A DNA stretch of 35,608 nucleotides from Bacillota bacterium (GTDB lineage Bacteria; Bacillota; Clostridia; Acetivibrionales; DSM-1351). How positions within the stretch are numbered: position 1 is the first letter of the stretch; the number at the start of each line of letters is the position of its first letter. Below are positions 1 through 8,511 of the stretch, piece after piece. The notes below the pieces were generated by a model that searched no databases, was not told where the DNA came from, and saw nothing but the letters and a program-made list of their open reading frames with translations. The stretch covers positions 1-35,608 of the forward strand of contig JAEYHZ010000027.1 in the NCBI GenBank assembly GCA_023409265.1. The letters run 5' to 3'. The position numbers and the translations under genes are program-made.

Positions 1-1204
1 CTGTCGCTCCAGTAGCACCTCTGGGTCCGGTCGCACCAGTAGCACCTGTAGCTCCAGTAGCGCCGGCAACACCAACACCCGTTGGTCCAGTAGCACCTCT
101 AGGTCCGGTCGCACCAGTCGCACCAGTAGCTCCAGTAGCACCCGTCGCACCAGTCACACCGGCAACACCAACACCAGTTGGGCCAGTTGCACCTCTAGAA
201 CCGGTAGCACCAGTAGCACCGGTCGCACCACGAGGACCTGTAGCACCAGTAGCGCCAGTGGCTCCAGTAGCGCCAGTGGCTCCAGTAGCGCCGGCAACAC
301 CAACACCTGTTGGTCCAGTAGCACCTCTAGGTCCAGTCGCACCACGAGCGCCAGTTGCACCAGTAGCTCCAGTAGCACCGGGAACACCAACACCAGTGGG
401 GCCAGTTGCACCTCTTGGACCAGTCACACCATTAGCACCGGTTGCGCCTGTCGCACCAGTAGCACCGGCTACACCAACACCAGTCGGGCCAGTAGCACCT
501 CTGGGTCCGGTCGCACCAGTTGCGCCTGTCGCTCCAGTAGGACCGGCAATACCAACACCAGTCGGGCCAGTAGCACCTCTAGGTCCGGTCGCACCACGAG
601 GACCGGTAGCACCAGTAGCGCCTGTCACACCTGTCGCTCCAGTAGCACCAGTGGCACCCGTTGGTCCTGTAGCACCGCGCGGGCCAGTTGGACCAGTTGG
701 ACCGGCAGGACCCGTTGGGCCGGTAGGGCCTGAAGGTACCTCACTTGTTGTCAAAGACACATCGTCAACAACTACATCAGCGGTACCCGCTTCAGCTTGT
801 TTGCTAAATGAAACAATTGCAAATGCAGTTCCTGCCGGAGCGGGGTCTGTGATTCCGGTAAATTCCTGCCAGGTTCCTCCGGTTACATCCTGAAGACTAT
901 TGGCCGGAATACTTATGGTCAGCCCCAATCCAACATAATTAAAAGCTTCACCAAAATATGAAATAGTGATTGTTGTCAGTGGATTAGGTAACGGACCTAC
1001 TTTACCAAGATATGCTGAGAAATCGCAGCCTTCACTGAAAGTTCCTTCTATTATCTGGTATATGACTGAAATGCCGCTTAACAGACGCGCCGAATAAACT
1101 CCGGAGTGCTTATAGAGAGATGTAACACTGGCGTTATCAACCAGCCATGGAGAAAAAGACCCAGTTTCAAAACCACCATTAACAATCAATTCATTAATTG
1201 CCAT
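1..1204 (-). CDS. Collagen-like Gly-X-Thr repeat protein, C-terminus beyond window edge
   Basis: Read on the minus strand from an ATG at 1204, preceded by a near-perfect ribosome site (AAGGAGGTGA), the frame stays open to base 2, about 401 codons, with no stop inside the window. Residues 1 to about 156 form a non-repetitive domain (begins MAINELIVNGGFETG), probably a beta-sandwich of the kind found N-terminal to collagen repeats in Firmicutes. From about residue 157 to the edge it is G-P-T, G-A-T and G-P-R triplets, a collagen triple-helix region with Thr dominating the Y position. Every 26 to 44 residues the register breaks with an extra Gly-Val (motif GPTGVGVAG). Family knowledge: such proteins are surface or exosporium filaments, often O-glycosylated on Thr. 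The divergent glycosyltransferase fits that. The plus-strand Pro-Val-Ala-Pro frames here are antisense shadows. Confidence 0.9.
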   Translation of the reverse strand, partial: MAINELIVNGGFETGSFSPWLVDNASVTSLYKHSGVYSARLLSGISVIYQIIEGTFSEGCDFSAYLGKVGPLPNPLTTITISYFGEAFNYVGLGLTISIPANSLQDVTGGTWQEFTGITDPAPAGTAFAIVSFSKQAEAGTADVVVDDVSLTTSEVPSGPTGPTGPAGPTGPTGPRGATGPTGATGATGATGVTGATGATGPRGATGPRGATGPTGVGIAGPTGATGATGATGPRGATGPTGVGVAGATGATGATGANGVTGPRGATGPTGVGVPGATGATGATGARGATGPRGATGPTGVGVAGATGATGATGATGATGATGPRGATGATGATGSRGATGPTGVGVAGVTGATGATGATGATGATGPRGATGPTGVGVAGATGATGATGATGPRGATGAT

Positions 1205-1497
1205 ATTTCTAATTCACCTCCTTAGGGATAATAGGTTATACATGCTTGAAACAGCATGCCATGTAACAGTATATGAATGGAGGGGCTTGTTTGGTACGTA
1301 TGTTAGTGTTAACCGGGTAATTTGTGACGTAAAAGGCGTTTTAGTCATAATATAATTTAGGCCATGATTAAATAATGACTTGCCTATTTCAAGGCGGCTA
1401 TTTCTGCCTAAAAACGGAGCTTTATTTTTTAGTCCTGCTTTAAAGACATTGGATAGCCATCTTAATTTGAAGAGGTATTGACAGTTAGGAGAAATCT
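1205..1497. promoter_or_regulatory. Divergent intergenic region between collagen-like gene and glycosyltransferase gene
   Basis: This 293-bp gap must carry both divergent promoters. A short perfect hairpin (CATGCT at 1241-1246 pairing with AGCATG at 1253-1258) lies in the leader of the collagen-like gene. On the plus strand TATAAT at 1351-1356 is a good -10 hexamer, but no convincing -35 sits 16-18 bases upstream. No small open frame with a ribosome site was seen. Confidence 0.4.
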
Positions 1498-4395
1498 ATG
1501 GAAAAAAGAAAACGTAAAATAGCCTTTTTTTCCAAAGGCGATAATAAGTTCCTTGGTGATATTGTAGAAAAATTATCGGAGCAATATGACACTCAAAACA
1601 TTGTGTTATCGAACTGCCAGGAAATGCACCAAATCGATAAATGGATGGAATGGTCTGATATCAGCTGGTTTGAATGGTGTGACAATCTGGTGGCCTACGC
1701 TGGTAAGCTTGAATTAGCCAGGGAAAAGATAATTGTGTGCAGATTACATAGCTATGAGGCATTTACAAATTACCCTGCTCAGGTTAACTGGGCTAATATT
1801 GATAAGCTCGTCTTTGTATGTGAAGGTCTTCAGAAATATACCGTTGACAACTTCAAAATAAATAAGGAAATTACTACTGTAATTCCCAATGGCGTAGATA
1901 CTGAGAAATGGAATTTTAGGCAGAGACACGCCGGGTTTAATGTAGCCTACGTCGGATACATAAATTACAAGAAGGGGCCCATGCTGCTTCTTCATACATT
2001 CAAAGCAATATACGACAAGGATCAGCGGTATAAATTTTATCTGGCCGGACAATACCAGGACCCCAGATATTTATTATATTTTAAACAAATGGTTAAGGAA
2101 TTTGGCCTTGAAAACAATTTCTTCTTTGAGGGCTGGCAGATAGATATAGATAAATGGCTTGAAGACAAGGATTACATTCTGTGCTCCAGTGTACTGGAAT
2201 CTCAAAATATGAGTGTTATGCAGGCAATGGCAAAAGGGATAAAGCCTGTTATACATAATTTTGCCGGAGCAAAGGGTATATACCCTGACAGGTATTTATG
2301 GAATACCATCGAAGAAGCTGTCTCAATGGTCACTGAAAGCGGATATAATTCTTTGGAATACCGTGAATTTATTAATCAAAATTACTCCTTTTCCGCTCAA
2401 ATTAAGGTAATAAACAACATGTTAGATGCTTTGCTAACAAATAAAAATGATATTGAAACTTTTGATTATAAGACCTATTGGAGAAAGAGACTTGATTCCG
2501 GTTTTAATATTGAGGGTGTCGGATACATGGGACTTGGGAATTTATTTAATGAGTTTCTGTATCGAACAAGGCTGGATTTATTGAGCAATGTTATTAAGTT
2601 ATTATTTAAGGATATACATAACAGTCGAATCCTGGAATTGGGTCCCGGAACAGGAATTTTTACGGAATTCTTTAAGGATAAAGGTGCTAGAAATTATGAA
2701 GGCATTGATATATCCGAAAGATCAGTCAATGAATTATCGTTGAAATATCCTGATTATGTTTTTAAACATGGAGACATCTGCGAGACATTGTTATACAGGG
2801 ATGAGTATGACCTGATTTTAGCGGCTGACGTATTACTTTGCATTACGGGAGATCTGGAATATACACAAGCAATCCGCAATATCTCAAATCATTTGAGTGC
2901 TGATGGGATATTCTTATTACTTGATCCTGTAAGTGTAATTAATCAGAAGAGTATGTCGCCCCATATGGCTATCAGAGACAGAGGTTATGTCATAAAAACT
3001 TTTCAGCAAAACGGGCTGGAACTGGCCGGATTTCTGCCGGTCACGTATTTTATGAACTATCCCTTTGACAGGGACATAACAGGCAGCAATTCAAAAAAGG
3101 CATTGGAACTCTTTAACTCAATATGCGAAATGTTCACCGACAAATACTTGAGCCCTGAAAATAAAAGGGACATCGGGGAATATTTACTGCTTAAGGATAA
3201 AGAGTTGTTGCATTGCATGGGAGCCGGATTATCCGAGAAGCTCCTGATTTTTAAGAAATCGGAAAATAGCATTAATATAAGTATTGATTCCAGAGTAATA
3301 TATGGTATGGATGAAATTTACAGTAGAATCGAAAGTATTTATCTCAAATTGAAGCAAAATGGAATATTAATAACAGATAAATTTACAAATATAAACTCAC
3401 TTATATGTTCGCTATATAAAAAAGAACAAGGTTCCTTCAAGTATTTTCAAAAACGGCTGGATGAGTTCATACCGTACCTTTGCCGGGATTTTGACCGGTA
3501 TGATTTCAGCAATGCAGAAATAATGTTGGGCAGAAGAGAAAAAACAATTACCGGGTATGAGCTTATTGAGTTTGTTCTGAATAATTCACAAAACGCAAAA
3601 CTTATTATAAATAATATCTGGTACAACGAAATGGATAACAGGTTTATCCTGCCTGAGGAAATGAAGCGAAGCCGGAATATAAACAAAATCATCAGCCTTT
3701 CCAAGAAAGTGCTGACTTATGATGTGCAGTTTTATAACTTGGTCAGCGGCTTTATTTTTGATCCCGCTACCAGAGAGGATATCAGAAAAAACTATGAGGC
3801 CTATATGTGGGAAAGAGGAATCCCCGCATCTCAATTTTTGCCGTTATTAACCTATTTAAAGATTGCTGAAAGATATATCTTTGCTTCAAATTTTATAAAT
3901 AAGGAGAGTTATATCCTTGAGGCACCATGCGGTTTTGGGTATGGAGCTGGGTATTTGTCAAAAAAATGCCGGCAAGTTGAGGCTCTGGACATAGCAGATG
4001 AAAATATTAGCTTTTCAAAACAAGCTTTCAAACAGGAGAATATCAACTGGAGAAACGGAGATGTAACAAAACTGCCTTATGATGACAACACTTTTGATAT
4101 ATACGTTTCATATGAGGTGTTTGAGCATTTACCCGTCGATACTTCAATACGCCATGTTGAGGAAGCTTACAGAGTTTTAAAAAAGTCAGGAAAGTTTCTG
4201 ATATCAACTCCAAACAGACTGATGAGAAAAGATGTAAAGAACCCCTTCCATATAAAGGAATACGATTTTAATGAGTTTAATTCAGTTTTGAGAAAGGTTT
4301 TCACAGAGGTGGAATTTTACTCGGTGAGGGGGTTTGAAGTTGAAAAGGGCATGAATGAGACTGCTTATGTAATGATTGCAGTATGCGAAAAGTAG
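1498..4395 (+). CDS. Glycosyltransferase (GT4-like) fused to two SAM-dependent methyltransferase domains
   Basis: A 965-residue cytoplasmic-looking protein with no signal peptide or membrane segment. Residues about 5-320 resemble a GT-B fold GT4 glycosyltransferase: IPNGVDTEKW near residue 130, a second Rossmann half beginning NVAYVGYINYKKGP, and a donor-site region SSVLESQNMSVMQAMAKG near 230. The family's E-x7-E is E-x7-Q here. Residues about 370-520 are a class I methyltransferase (ILELGPGTGIF, then a GIDIS acidic end). Residues about 795-965 are a second methyltransferase (ILEAPCGFGYGAGYL, LDIADENI, and FEHL after motif II). The 550-790 linker is unassigned. Start supported by AGGAGA 5 bases upstream. 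It lies just ahead of a UDP-sugar dehydrogenase, so probable roles are transferring and methylating sugars, plausibly on the divergent collagen-like protein; the substrate is inferred. Confidence 0.85.
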   Translation: MEKRKRKIAFFSKGDNKFLGDIVEKLSEQYDTQNIVLSNCQEMHQIDKWMEWSDISWFEWCDNLVAYAGKLELAREKIIVCRLHSYEAFTNYPAQVNWANIDKLVFVCEGLQKYTVDNFKINKEITTVIPNGVDTEKWNFRQRHAGFNVAYVGYINYKKGPMLLLHTFKAIYDKDQRYKFYLAGQYQDPRYLLYFKQMVKEFGLENNFFFEGWQIDIDKWLEDKDYILCSSVLESQNMSVMQAMAKGIKPVIHNFAGAKGIYPDRYLWNTIEEAVSMVTESGYNSLEYREFINQNYSFSAQIKVINNMLDALLTNKNDIETFDYKTYWRKRLDSGFNIEGVGYMGLGNLFNEFLYRTRLDLLSNVIKLLFKDIHNSRILELGPGTGIFTEFFKDKGARNYEGIDISERSVNELSLKYPDYVFKHGDICETLLYRDEYDLILAADVLLCITGDLEYTQAIRNISNHLSADGIFLLLDPVSVINQKSMSPHMAIRDRGYVIKTFQQNGLELAGFLPVTYFMNYPFDRDITGSNSKKALELFNSICEMFTDKYLSPENKRDIGEYLLLKDKELLHCMGAGLSEKLLIFKKSENSINISIDSRVIYGMDEIYSRIESIYLKLKQNGILITDKFTNINSLICSLYKKEQGSFKYFQKRLDEFIPYLCRDFDRYDFSNAEIMLGRREKTITGYELIEFVLNNSQNAKLIINNIWYNEMDNRFILPEEMKRSRNINKIISLSKKVLTYDVQFYNLVSGFIFDPATREDIRKNYEAYMWERGIPASQFLPLLTYLKIAERYIFASNFINKESYILEAPCGFGYGAGYLSKKCRQVEALDIADENISFSKQAFKQENINWRNGDVTKLPYDDNTFDIYVSYEVFEHLPVDTSIRHVEEAYRVLKKSGKFLISTPNRLMRKDVKNPFHIKEYDFNEFNSVLRKVFTEVEFYSVRGFEVEKGMNETAYVMIAVCEK

Positions 4396-4423
4396 TAAGT
4401 GCTATAGAGGGGAGGGAAGGAAA

Positions 4424-5734
4424 ATGAAAGCAGAGCTTCTTGAGAAAATTAGTAGCAGGACAGCAGTTGTCAGCATTGTTGGGTTGGGATATGTGGGCCT
4501 GCCGCTGGCTGTAGTAATTGCTAAAGCCGGTTATACTGTTGTAGGTATTGATGTCAGCGATAAAATTGTTGATAAAGTGAATAGTGGACTCAACTATATA
4601 GGTGATGTCATGGACAGTGATTTCAGAGAAGTGGTCAGAAACGGAAGGCTTTGCGCAGTATCCGATTTTAGTATTATCAGAAACGTTGACTGCATAATTG
4701 TTTGTGTTCCTACGCCACTTGATTTAAACAAGCAGCCTGATATGAGCTTTATCCGTTCTGCCATAAACGAAATTGCAAAATATCTTCACAGCGGAACTCT
4801 GGTTGTACTGGAAAGCACTACATATCCCGGAACCACGCAGGAACTACTGAAACCCGTTCTTGAAACCAAATCCGGTTTAATATGTGAAAAGGATTTCTTC
4901 CTGGCATTTTCACCCGAAAGAGTTGATCCTGGTAACGCAGTTTACAAAACAAAAAATACTCCCAAAGTAGTGGGCGGTATTGGAAAGGACAGTACCGAAA
5001 CAGCCTCAGCCCTGTACCGTAAAGTCCTGGAAAGTGATATCTTTGAAGTATCAAGCCCGGCAGTTGCTGAAATGGAAAAACTTCTTGAGAATAGCTATAG
5101 AAACATAAACATCGCATTAATAAACGAAATGGCTATTATCTGCGAACAGATGAAAATAAACATATGGGAAGTCATTGAGGCTGCCAAAACAAAGCCCTAC
5201 GGTTTTCAGGCCTTTTATCCGGGACCTGGGATAGGAGGGCATTGCATTCCGCTGGACCCGTTTTATCTGACCTGGAAGGCCAGGGAATATGACTATCACA
5301 CAAGGCTGATTGAGCTGTCGGGTGAAATTAATCAATATATGCCCCAATATGTGGTTGAGCGGGTATATAGAATTTTAAACAGATACAAAAAACCACTGAA
5401 TGGATCCAGGATATTGATTCTTGGAGTAGCTTACAAGCAGGATGTGGGAGATTACAGGGAAAGTCCCGCATTAAAGGTTATTGAACTACTGGAGGAAGAG
5501 GGAGTAAAAGTACAATATTCCGACCCTTATGTAACTGACTTTACAAACCGCGGCAAGGAATACAAAAGTATGGAGCTGTTGAAAGAAACTTTGAGCCAGG
5601 CGGATCTGACAGTAATAATAACTTCTCATAAAAGCGTTGATTACCAGTTTGTTCAGGCAAATACACCATATGTGTTCGATACAAGAAATGCCATGAAATA
5701 TGTAAAAGAGAGAAATAATATAGAACTTCTGTGA
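4424..5734 (+). CDS. Nucleotide-sugar dehydrogenase (UDP-GlcNAc/ManNAc 6-dehydrogenase type, WbpA/TviB-like)
   Basis: Oxidises the C6 hydroxyl of a UDP-sugar to a carboxylate with two NAD+, making a UDP-uronic acid for glycan assembly in the cytoplasm. From this start it is 436 residues, normal for the family. Visible motifs: NAD-binding GLGYVGLP at residues 20-27, CVPTPLD, the Thr-rich STTYPGTT loop, FSPERVDPGN, and the catalytic-Cys signature GPGIGGHCIPLDP with Cys274. The ATG at 4424 has a GGGAGGGAAGG ribosome site; an in-frame upstream ATG at 4376, inside the preceding gene, lacks one. It begins 28 bases after the glycosyltransferase stop and is surely co-transcribed. The exact sugar cannot be read from sequence. 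The spacing suggests it supplies the donor for the upstream enzyme. Confidence 0.9.
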   Translation: MKAELLEKISSRTAVVSIVGLGYVGLPLAVVIAKAGYTVVGIDVSDKIVDKVNSGLNYIGDVMDSDFREVVRNGRLCAVSDFSIIRNVDCIIVCVPTPLDLNKQPDMSFIRSAINEIAKYLHSGTLVVLESTTYPGTTQELLKPVLETKSGLICEKDFFLAFSPERVDPGNAVYKTKNTPKVVGGIGKDSTETASALYRKVLESDIFEVSSPAVAEMEKLLENSYRNINIALINEMAIICEQMKINIWEVIEAAKTKPYGFQAFYPGPGIGGHCIPLDPFYLTWKAREYDYHTRLIELSGEINQYMPQYVVERVYRILNRYKKPLNGSRILILGVAYKQDVGDYRESPALKVIELLEEEGVKVQYSDPYVTDFTNRGKEYKSMELLKETLSQADLTVIITSHKSVDYQFVQANTPYVFDTRNAMKYVKERNNIELL

Positions 5735-5796
5735 ATCATAAAGGATACAAACCTTTGCTAAGCCTGATACGGAAAATAAGTGCTAAAATTTTATAA

Positions 5797-5841
5797 CAAT
5801 GGAAGTACGGATATTTTCATACCTTATTTGTACTTCCATTG
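5797..5841. terminator. Inverted repeat between convergent genes, likely bidirectional terminator
   Basis: A perfect 12-bp inverted repeat (CAATGGAAGTAC at 5797-5808, its complement at 5830-5841) with a 21-base loop sits between the dehydrogenase stop and the trpA stop. Neither side has a strong U-run, so termination is likely but not certain. Confidence 0.5.
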
Positions 5842-5870
5842 CTTAACTAAATAATATTTAATAAAAATCT

Positions 5871-6644
5871 CTATGCCCTTAAAGCCTGCTTCATTTTCAG
5901 AACATATTCAAATAAAGGTTTCGCCGAGGCTTCACCTTGTTCTTCAATAATCTTAACGATGGCGCTTCCTACTATTATTCCATCAGAATAGCTGCTTATA
6001 TCAGAAGCCTGACGGGGAGTAGATATGCCAAAACCAACTGCTGCCGGAACGTCAGTTACAGAACGCACTGCACTTATAATGGAAGGCAGGTCGGTTTTTA
6101 TCTCACTTCTTACCCCTGTTACGCCCATGGAGGATACACAGTAAACGAAGCCTTTTGCATGTGAGGCAATTTCTGTTATACGTGTTTGGGAGGTTGGGGC
6201 AATAAGTGAAATGATATCAACCTCATATTTCTCACTGAAGGGAGTAAGCTCTCCTCTTTCTTCATAGGGGATATCCGGGATTATAACGCCATCAACTCCC
6301 GCTTCATGGCACTCCTTGAAAAAATGCTCATATCCGTATGTAAAAACCGGATTAAGATACGTTAGAAAGACCAGGGGAATGGAAGTTTTTTTGCGTACAG
6401 ATTTAACCATTTCGAATATCTTATTTAGATTTGTTCCTGCAGAAAGGGCTCTTGCATTGGATCTCTGGATTACTTCACCCTCTGCAATCGGATCTGAAAA
6501 AGGTATACCTATTTCAATAAGATCGGCTCCGGCATCTACCATTGAAATTATAAACTCTCCTGTCTTATCAAGTGAAGGATCTCCGGCTGTTAAAAATCCT
6601 ATAAAGGCTTTGCCGTGATCAAAAGCGTTTTTTATTTTACTCAT
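5871..6644 (-). CDS. trpA: Tryptophan synthase alpha chain
   Basis: Cleaves indole-3-glycerol phosphate to indole and glyceraldehyde 3-phosphate, passing indole through a tunnel to TrpB. 257 residues, standard length. Signature IEIGIPFSDPIAEG at residues 43-56 holds catalytic Glu44. The position of the usual catalytic Asp (D60 in E. coli) is Glu55 here. Other landmarks: YLNPVFTYG, GVIIPDIPYEE, and the phosphate-site GFGIS. The ATG at 6644 overlaps the trpB stop by 8 bases and has GGGGGTGG as ribosome site inside trpB; an upstream in-frame ATG at 6683 would run 47 bases into trpB and is less likely. Last gene of the trp operon, presumably translationally coupled to trpB. Confidence 0.97.
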   Translation of the reverse strand: MSKIKNAFDHGKAFIGFLTAGDPSLDKTGEFIISMVDAGADLIEIGIPFSDPIAEGEVIQRSNARALSAGTNLNKIFEMVKSVRKKTSIPLVFLTYLNPVFTYGYEHFFKECHEAGVDGVIIPDIPYEERGELTPFSEKYEVDIISLIAPTSQTRITEIASHAKGFVYCVSSMGVTGVRSEIKTDLPSIISAVRSVTDVPAAVGFGISTPRQASDISSYSDGIIVGSAIVKIIEEQGEASAKPLFEYVLKMKQALRA

Positions 6645-7821
6645 TAATATCCACCCCCAAATATCTTGCAATAGCAGCAACATCTTTATCTCCGCGGCCT
6701 GAAAGGCAAATAACGATTATTTGATCGTTAGCCATTTCTGGAGCAATTTTCATGGCATAAGCCACAGCATGGGAACTTTCTATAGCAGGAATAATTCCTT
6801 CGGTTCTGGATAAATACTGAAAGGCATTTACAGCCTCATCATCTGTAACCGGTACGTATTTTGCACGATTCATATCGTGCAGATATGCATGCTCAGGGCC
6901 TATCCCCGGATAGTCCAGCCCGGCGGAAATTGAATAAACAGGTGCGATCTGTCCGTGTTCATCCTGGCAGAAATATGATTTCATGCCGTGAAAAATACCC
7001 AGCTGGCCCTTTGCTATGGTTGCTGCATGCAAAGCGGTATCCACACCCTTCCCGGCGGCTTCACAGCCAATAAGTCTAACCGAGTGGTCATTTATGAATT
7101 CATGAAAGAGTCCCATGGCGTTGCTGCCGCCGCCCACACAGGCAATAGCTGCATCAGGCAGCTTTCCTTCCTTTTCCATAAGCTGTTCCTTTACCTCTTT
7201 GCCTATGATACTCTGAAAATCCCTTACAATAAGAGGGAAGGGGTGAGGACCCATTACAGACCCAAGGACATAGTGAGTATCGTGGACTCTGGCTGCCCAT
7301 TCTCTCATGGTTTCATTAACTGCATCCTTAAGAGTCTGTGTTCCACTGGTAACAGGGTGTACCTTTGCGCCCAGCAGCTCCATTCTGAAAACATTCAGAG
7401 CCTGCCGCTTTGTATCCTCCAAACCCATGAAGATTTCGCACTCCAGACCCATCAATGCCGCCGCGGTTGCGGTTGCTACACCGTGCTGTCCGGCACCCGT
7501 TTCAGCAATTACACGTTTCTTACCCATTTTCTTTGCAAGCAGTACCTGACCTAAAACATTATTAATTTTATGGGAGCCGGTATGGTTCAAATCCTCTCTC
7601 TTAAGGTATATTTTTGCTCCGCCCAGATCCCTGGTCATCTTTCTGGCATAATACAGGAGAGAAGGCCTTCCGGCATACTCCTTCAGGAGATTTTTCAATT
7701 CCTGATTGAAGCTGTAATCGTTTTTATAAAAGTTATAGTTTTCTTCCAGTTCAATAATTGAGTTCATCAAAATTTCAGGTACATATTGGCCTCCATGCTT
7801 GCCATATCTTCCTTTAGCCAT
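6637..7821 (-). CDS. trpB: Tryptophan synthase beta chain
   Basis: PLP enzyme joining indole and L-serine to give L-tryptophan, in an alpha2-beta2 complex with TrpA. 394 residues, full length. Lys85 in HTGSHKINN is the PLP Schiff-base lysine. GAGQHGVATA and the phosphate-binding GGGSNAMG loop are intact, and the C-terminus carries SGRGDKD. It begins immediately after the trpF stop with no gap and overlaps trpA by 8 bases, so these three genes form a tight translational run. This is the TrpB1 type that pairs with TrpA, not the longer TrpB2 form. Regulation is through the upstream T-box. Confidence 0.98.
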   Translation of the reverse strand: MAKGRYGKHGGQYVPEILMNSIIELEENYNFYKNDYSFNQELKNLLKEYAGRPSLLYYARKMTRDLGGAKIYLKREDLNHTGSHKINNVLGQVLLAKKMGKKRVIAETGAGQHGVATATAAALMGLECEIFMGLEDTKRQALNVFRMELLGAKVHPVTSGTQTLKDAVNETMREWAARVHDTHYVLGSVMGPHPFPLIVRDFQSIIGKEVKEQLMEKEGKLPDAAIACVGGGSNAMGLFHEFINDHSVRLIGCEAAGKGVDTALHAATIAKGQLGIFHGMKSYFCQDEHGQIAPVYSISAGLDYPGIGPEHAYLHDMNRAKYVPVTDDEAVNAFQYLSRTEGIIPAIESSHAVAYAMKIAPEMANDQIIVICLSGRGDKDVAAIARYLGVDINE

Positions 7822-8457
7822 CTATTTCACACTCCTTATCAATTCTACAAGCTTAATAATCTTATTTCTGTCCTTGTAACCTTCCGTTTCAACACCGCTG
7901 CTTACATCCAGACAAAAAGGCCTCGCACCGGTAATTGCTTCTGCAGCATTTTCCAAATTCAGGCCACCTGCCAGAAAGAAAGGTCTGCTGATATTATGTG
8001 TCAGGCTCCAGTCAAAGCTTTTTCCTGTCCCGCCATATCCCTCGTCGGAATATGTGTCCAGCAGGAAAAAATCTGAATTCAACTTCTGCATAACAGCAAG
8101 GGAGTCGGCATCCTTAACCCTTATAGCCTTAATAATTGGTTTCTGGCAGTCCGCTTTACGAAGCTCTTTCTTTAAAGCCTCAATATACTGATTGTTTTCG
8201 TCTCCGTGAAGCTGTATATAGTCAACAATTCCACTGCTGCACAAGCTGACTATGAAAGGTATATCTTCATTCACGAAAACACCTGCAGATTTTATCCTGG
8301 CGTCGAGCATATTTTTTAATTTTGCGGCTGTTTCTGCACCAATCTGTCTGCGGCTTTTAGCAAATACAAACCCTATAAAATCCGGCAATACCTCGTTTAC
8401 ATACTCAATATCCTGTTTTCGCGTCAAGCCGCATATTTTTATTCTGGTTCCATTCAT
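7822..8457 (-). CDS. trpF: Phosphoribosylanthranilate isomerase
   Basis: Amadori rearrangement of phosphoribosylanthranilate to CdRP, the fourth pathway step. 211 residues, a monofunctional TIM barrel. The N-terminal KICGLT carries the catalytic Cys9, and Asp134 in FLLDT matches the general acid. HGDE, GGTGKSFDW, FLAGGLNLEN and LDVSSGVE (phosphate-binding end) are all present. Start ATG at 8457 follows AAGGAGA with 6-base spacing. The stop is directly adjacent to the trpB start. Separate from trpC, as usual in Firmicutes, unlike the fused TrpCF of E. coli. Confidence 0.97.
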   Translation of the reverse strand: MNGTRIKICGLTRKQDIEYVNEVLPDFIGFVFAKSRRQIGAETAAKLKNMLDARIKSAGVFVNEDIPFIVSLCSSGIVDYIQLHGDENNQYIEALKKELRKADCQKPIIKAIRVKDADSLAVMQKLNSDFFLLDTYSDEGYGGTGKSFDWSLTHNISRPFFLAGGLNLENAAEAITGARPFCLDVSSGVETEGYKDRNKIIKLVELIRSVK

Positions 8458-8511
8458 AGCTGGTCTCCTTTATTCCCGGCTTACCTAAGAAGCTCCGGGT
8501 CTCCTGACTAC

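Noticed and set aside
258..893. Plus-strand 211-codon Pro-Val-Ala-Pro repeat frame
   Set aside because: It is the antisense of the collagen triplets; the minus-strand frame has a perfect ribosome site, a plausible N-terminal domain and runs across the whole region.
6988..7554. 188-codon plus-strand frame inside trpB
   Set aside because: Antisense to a highly conserved gene, no ribosome site, no recognisable protein features.
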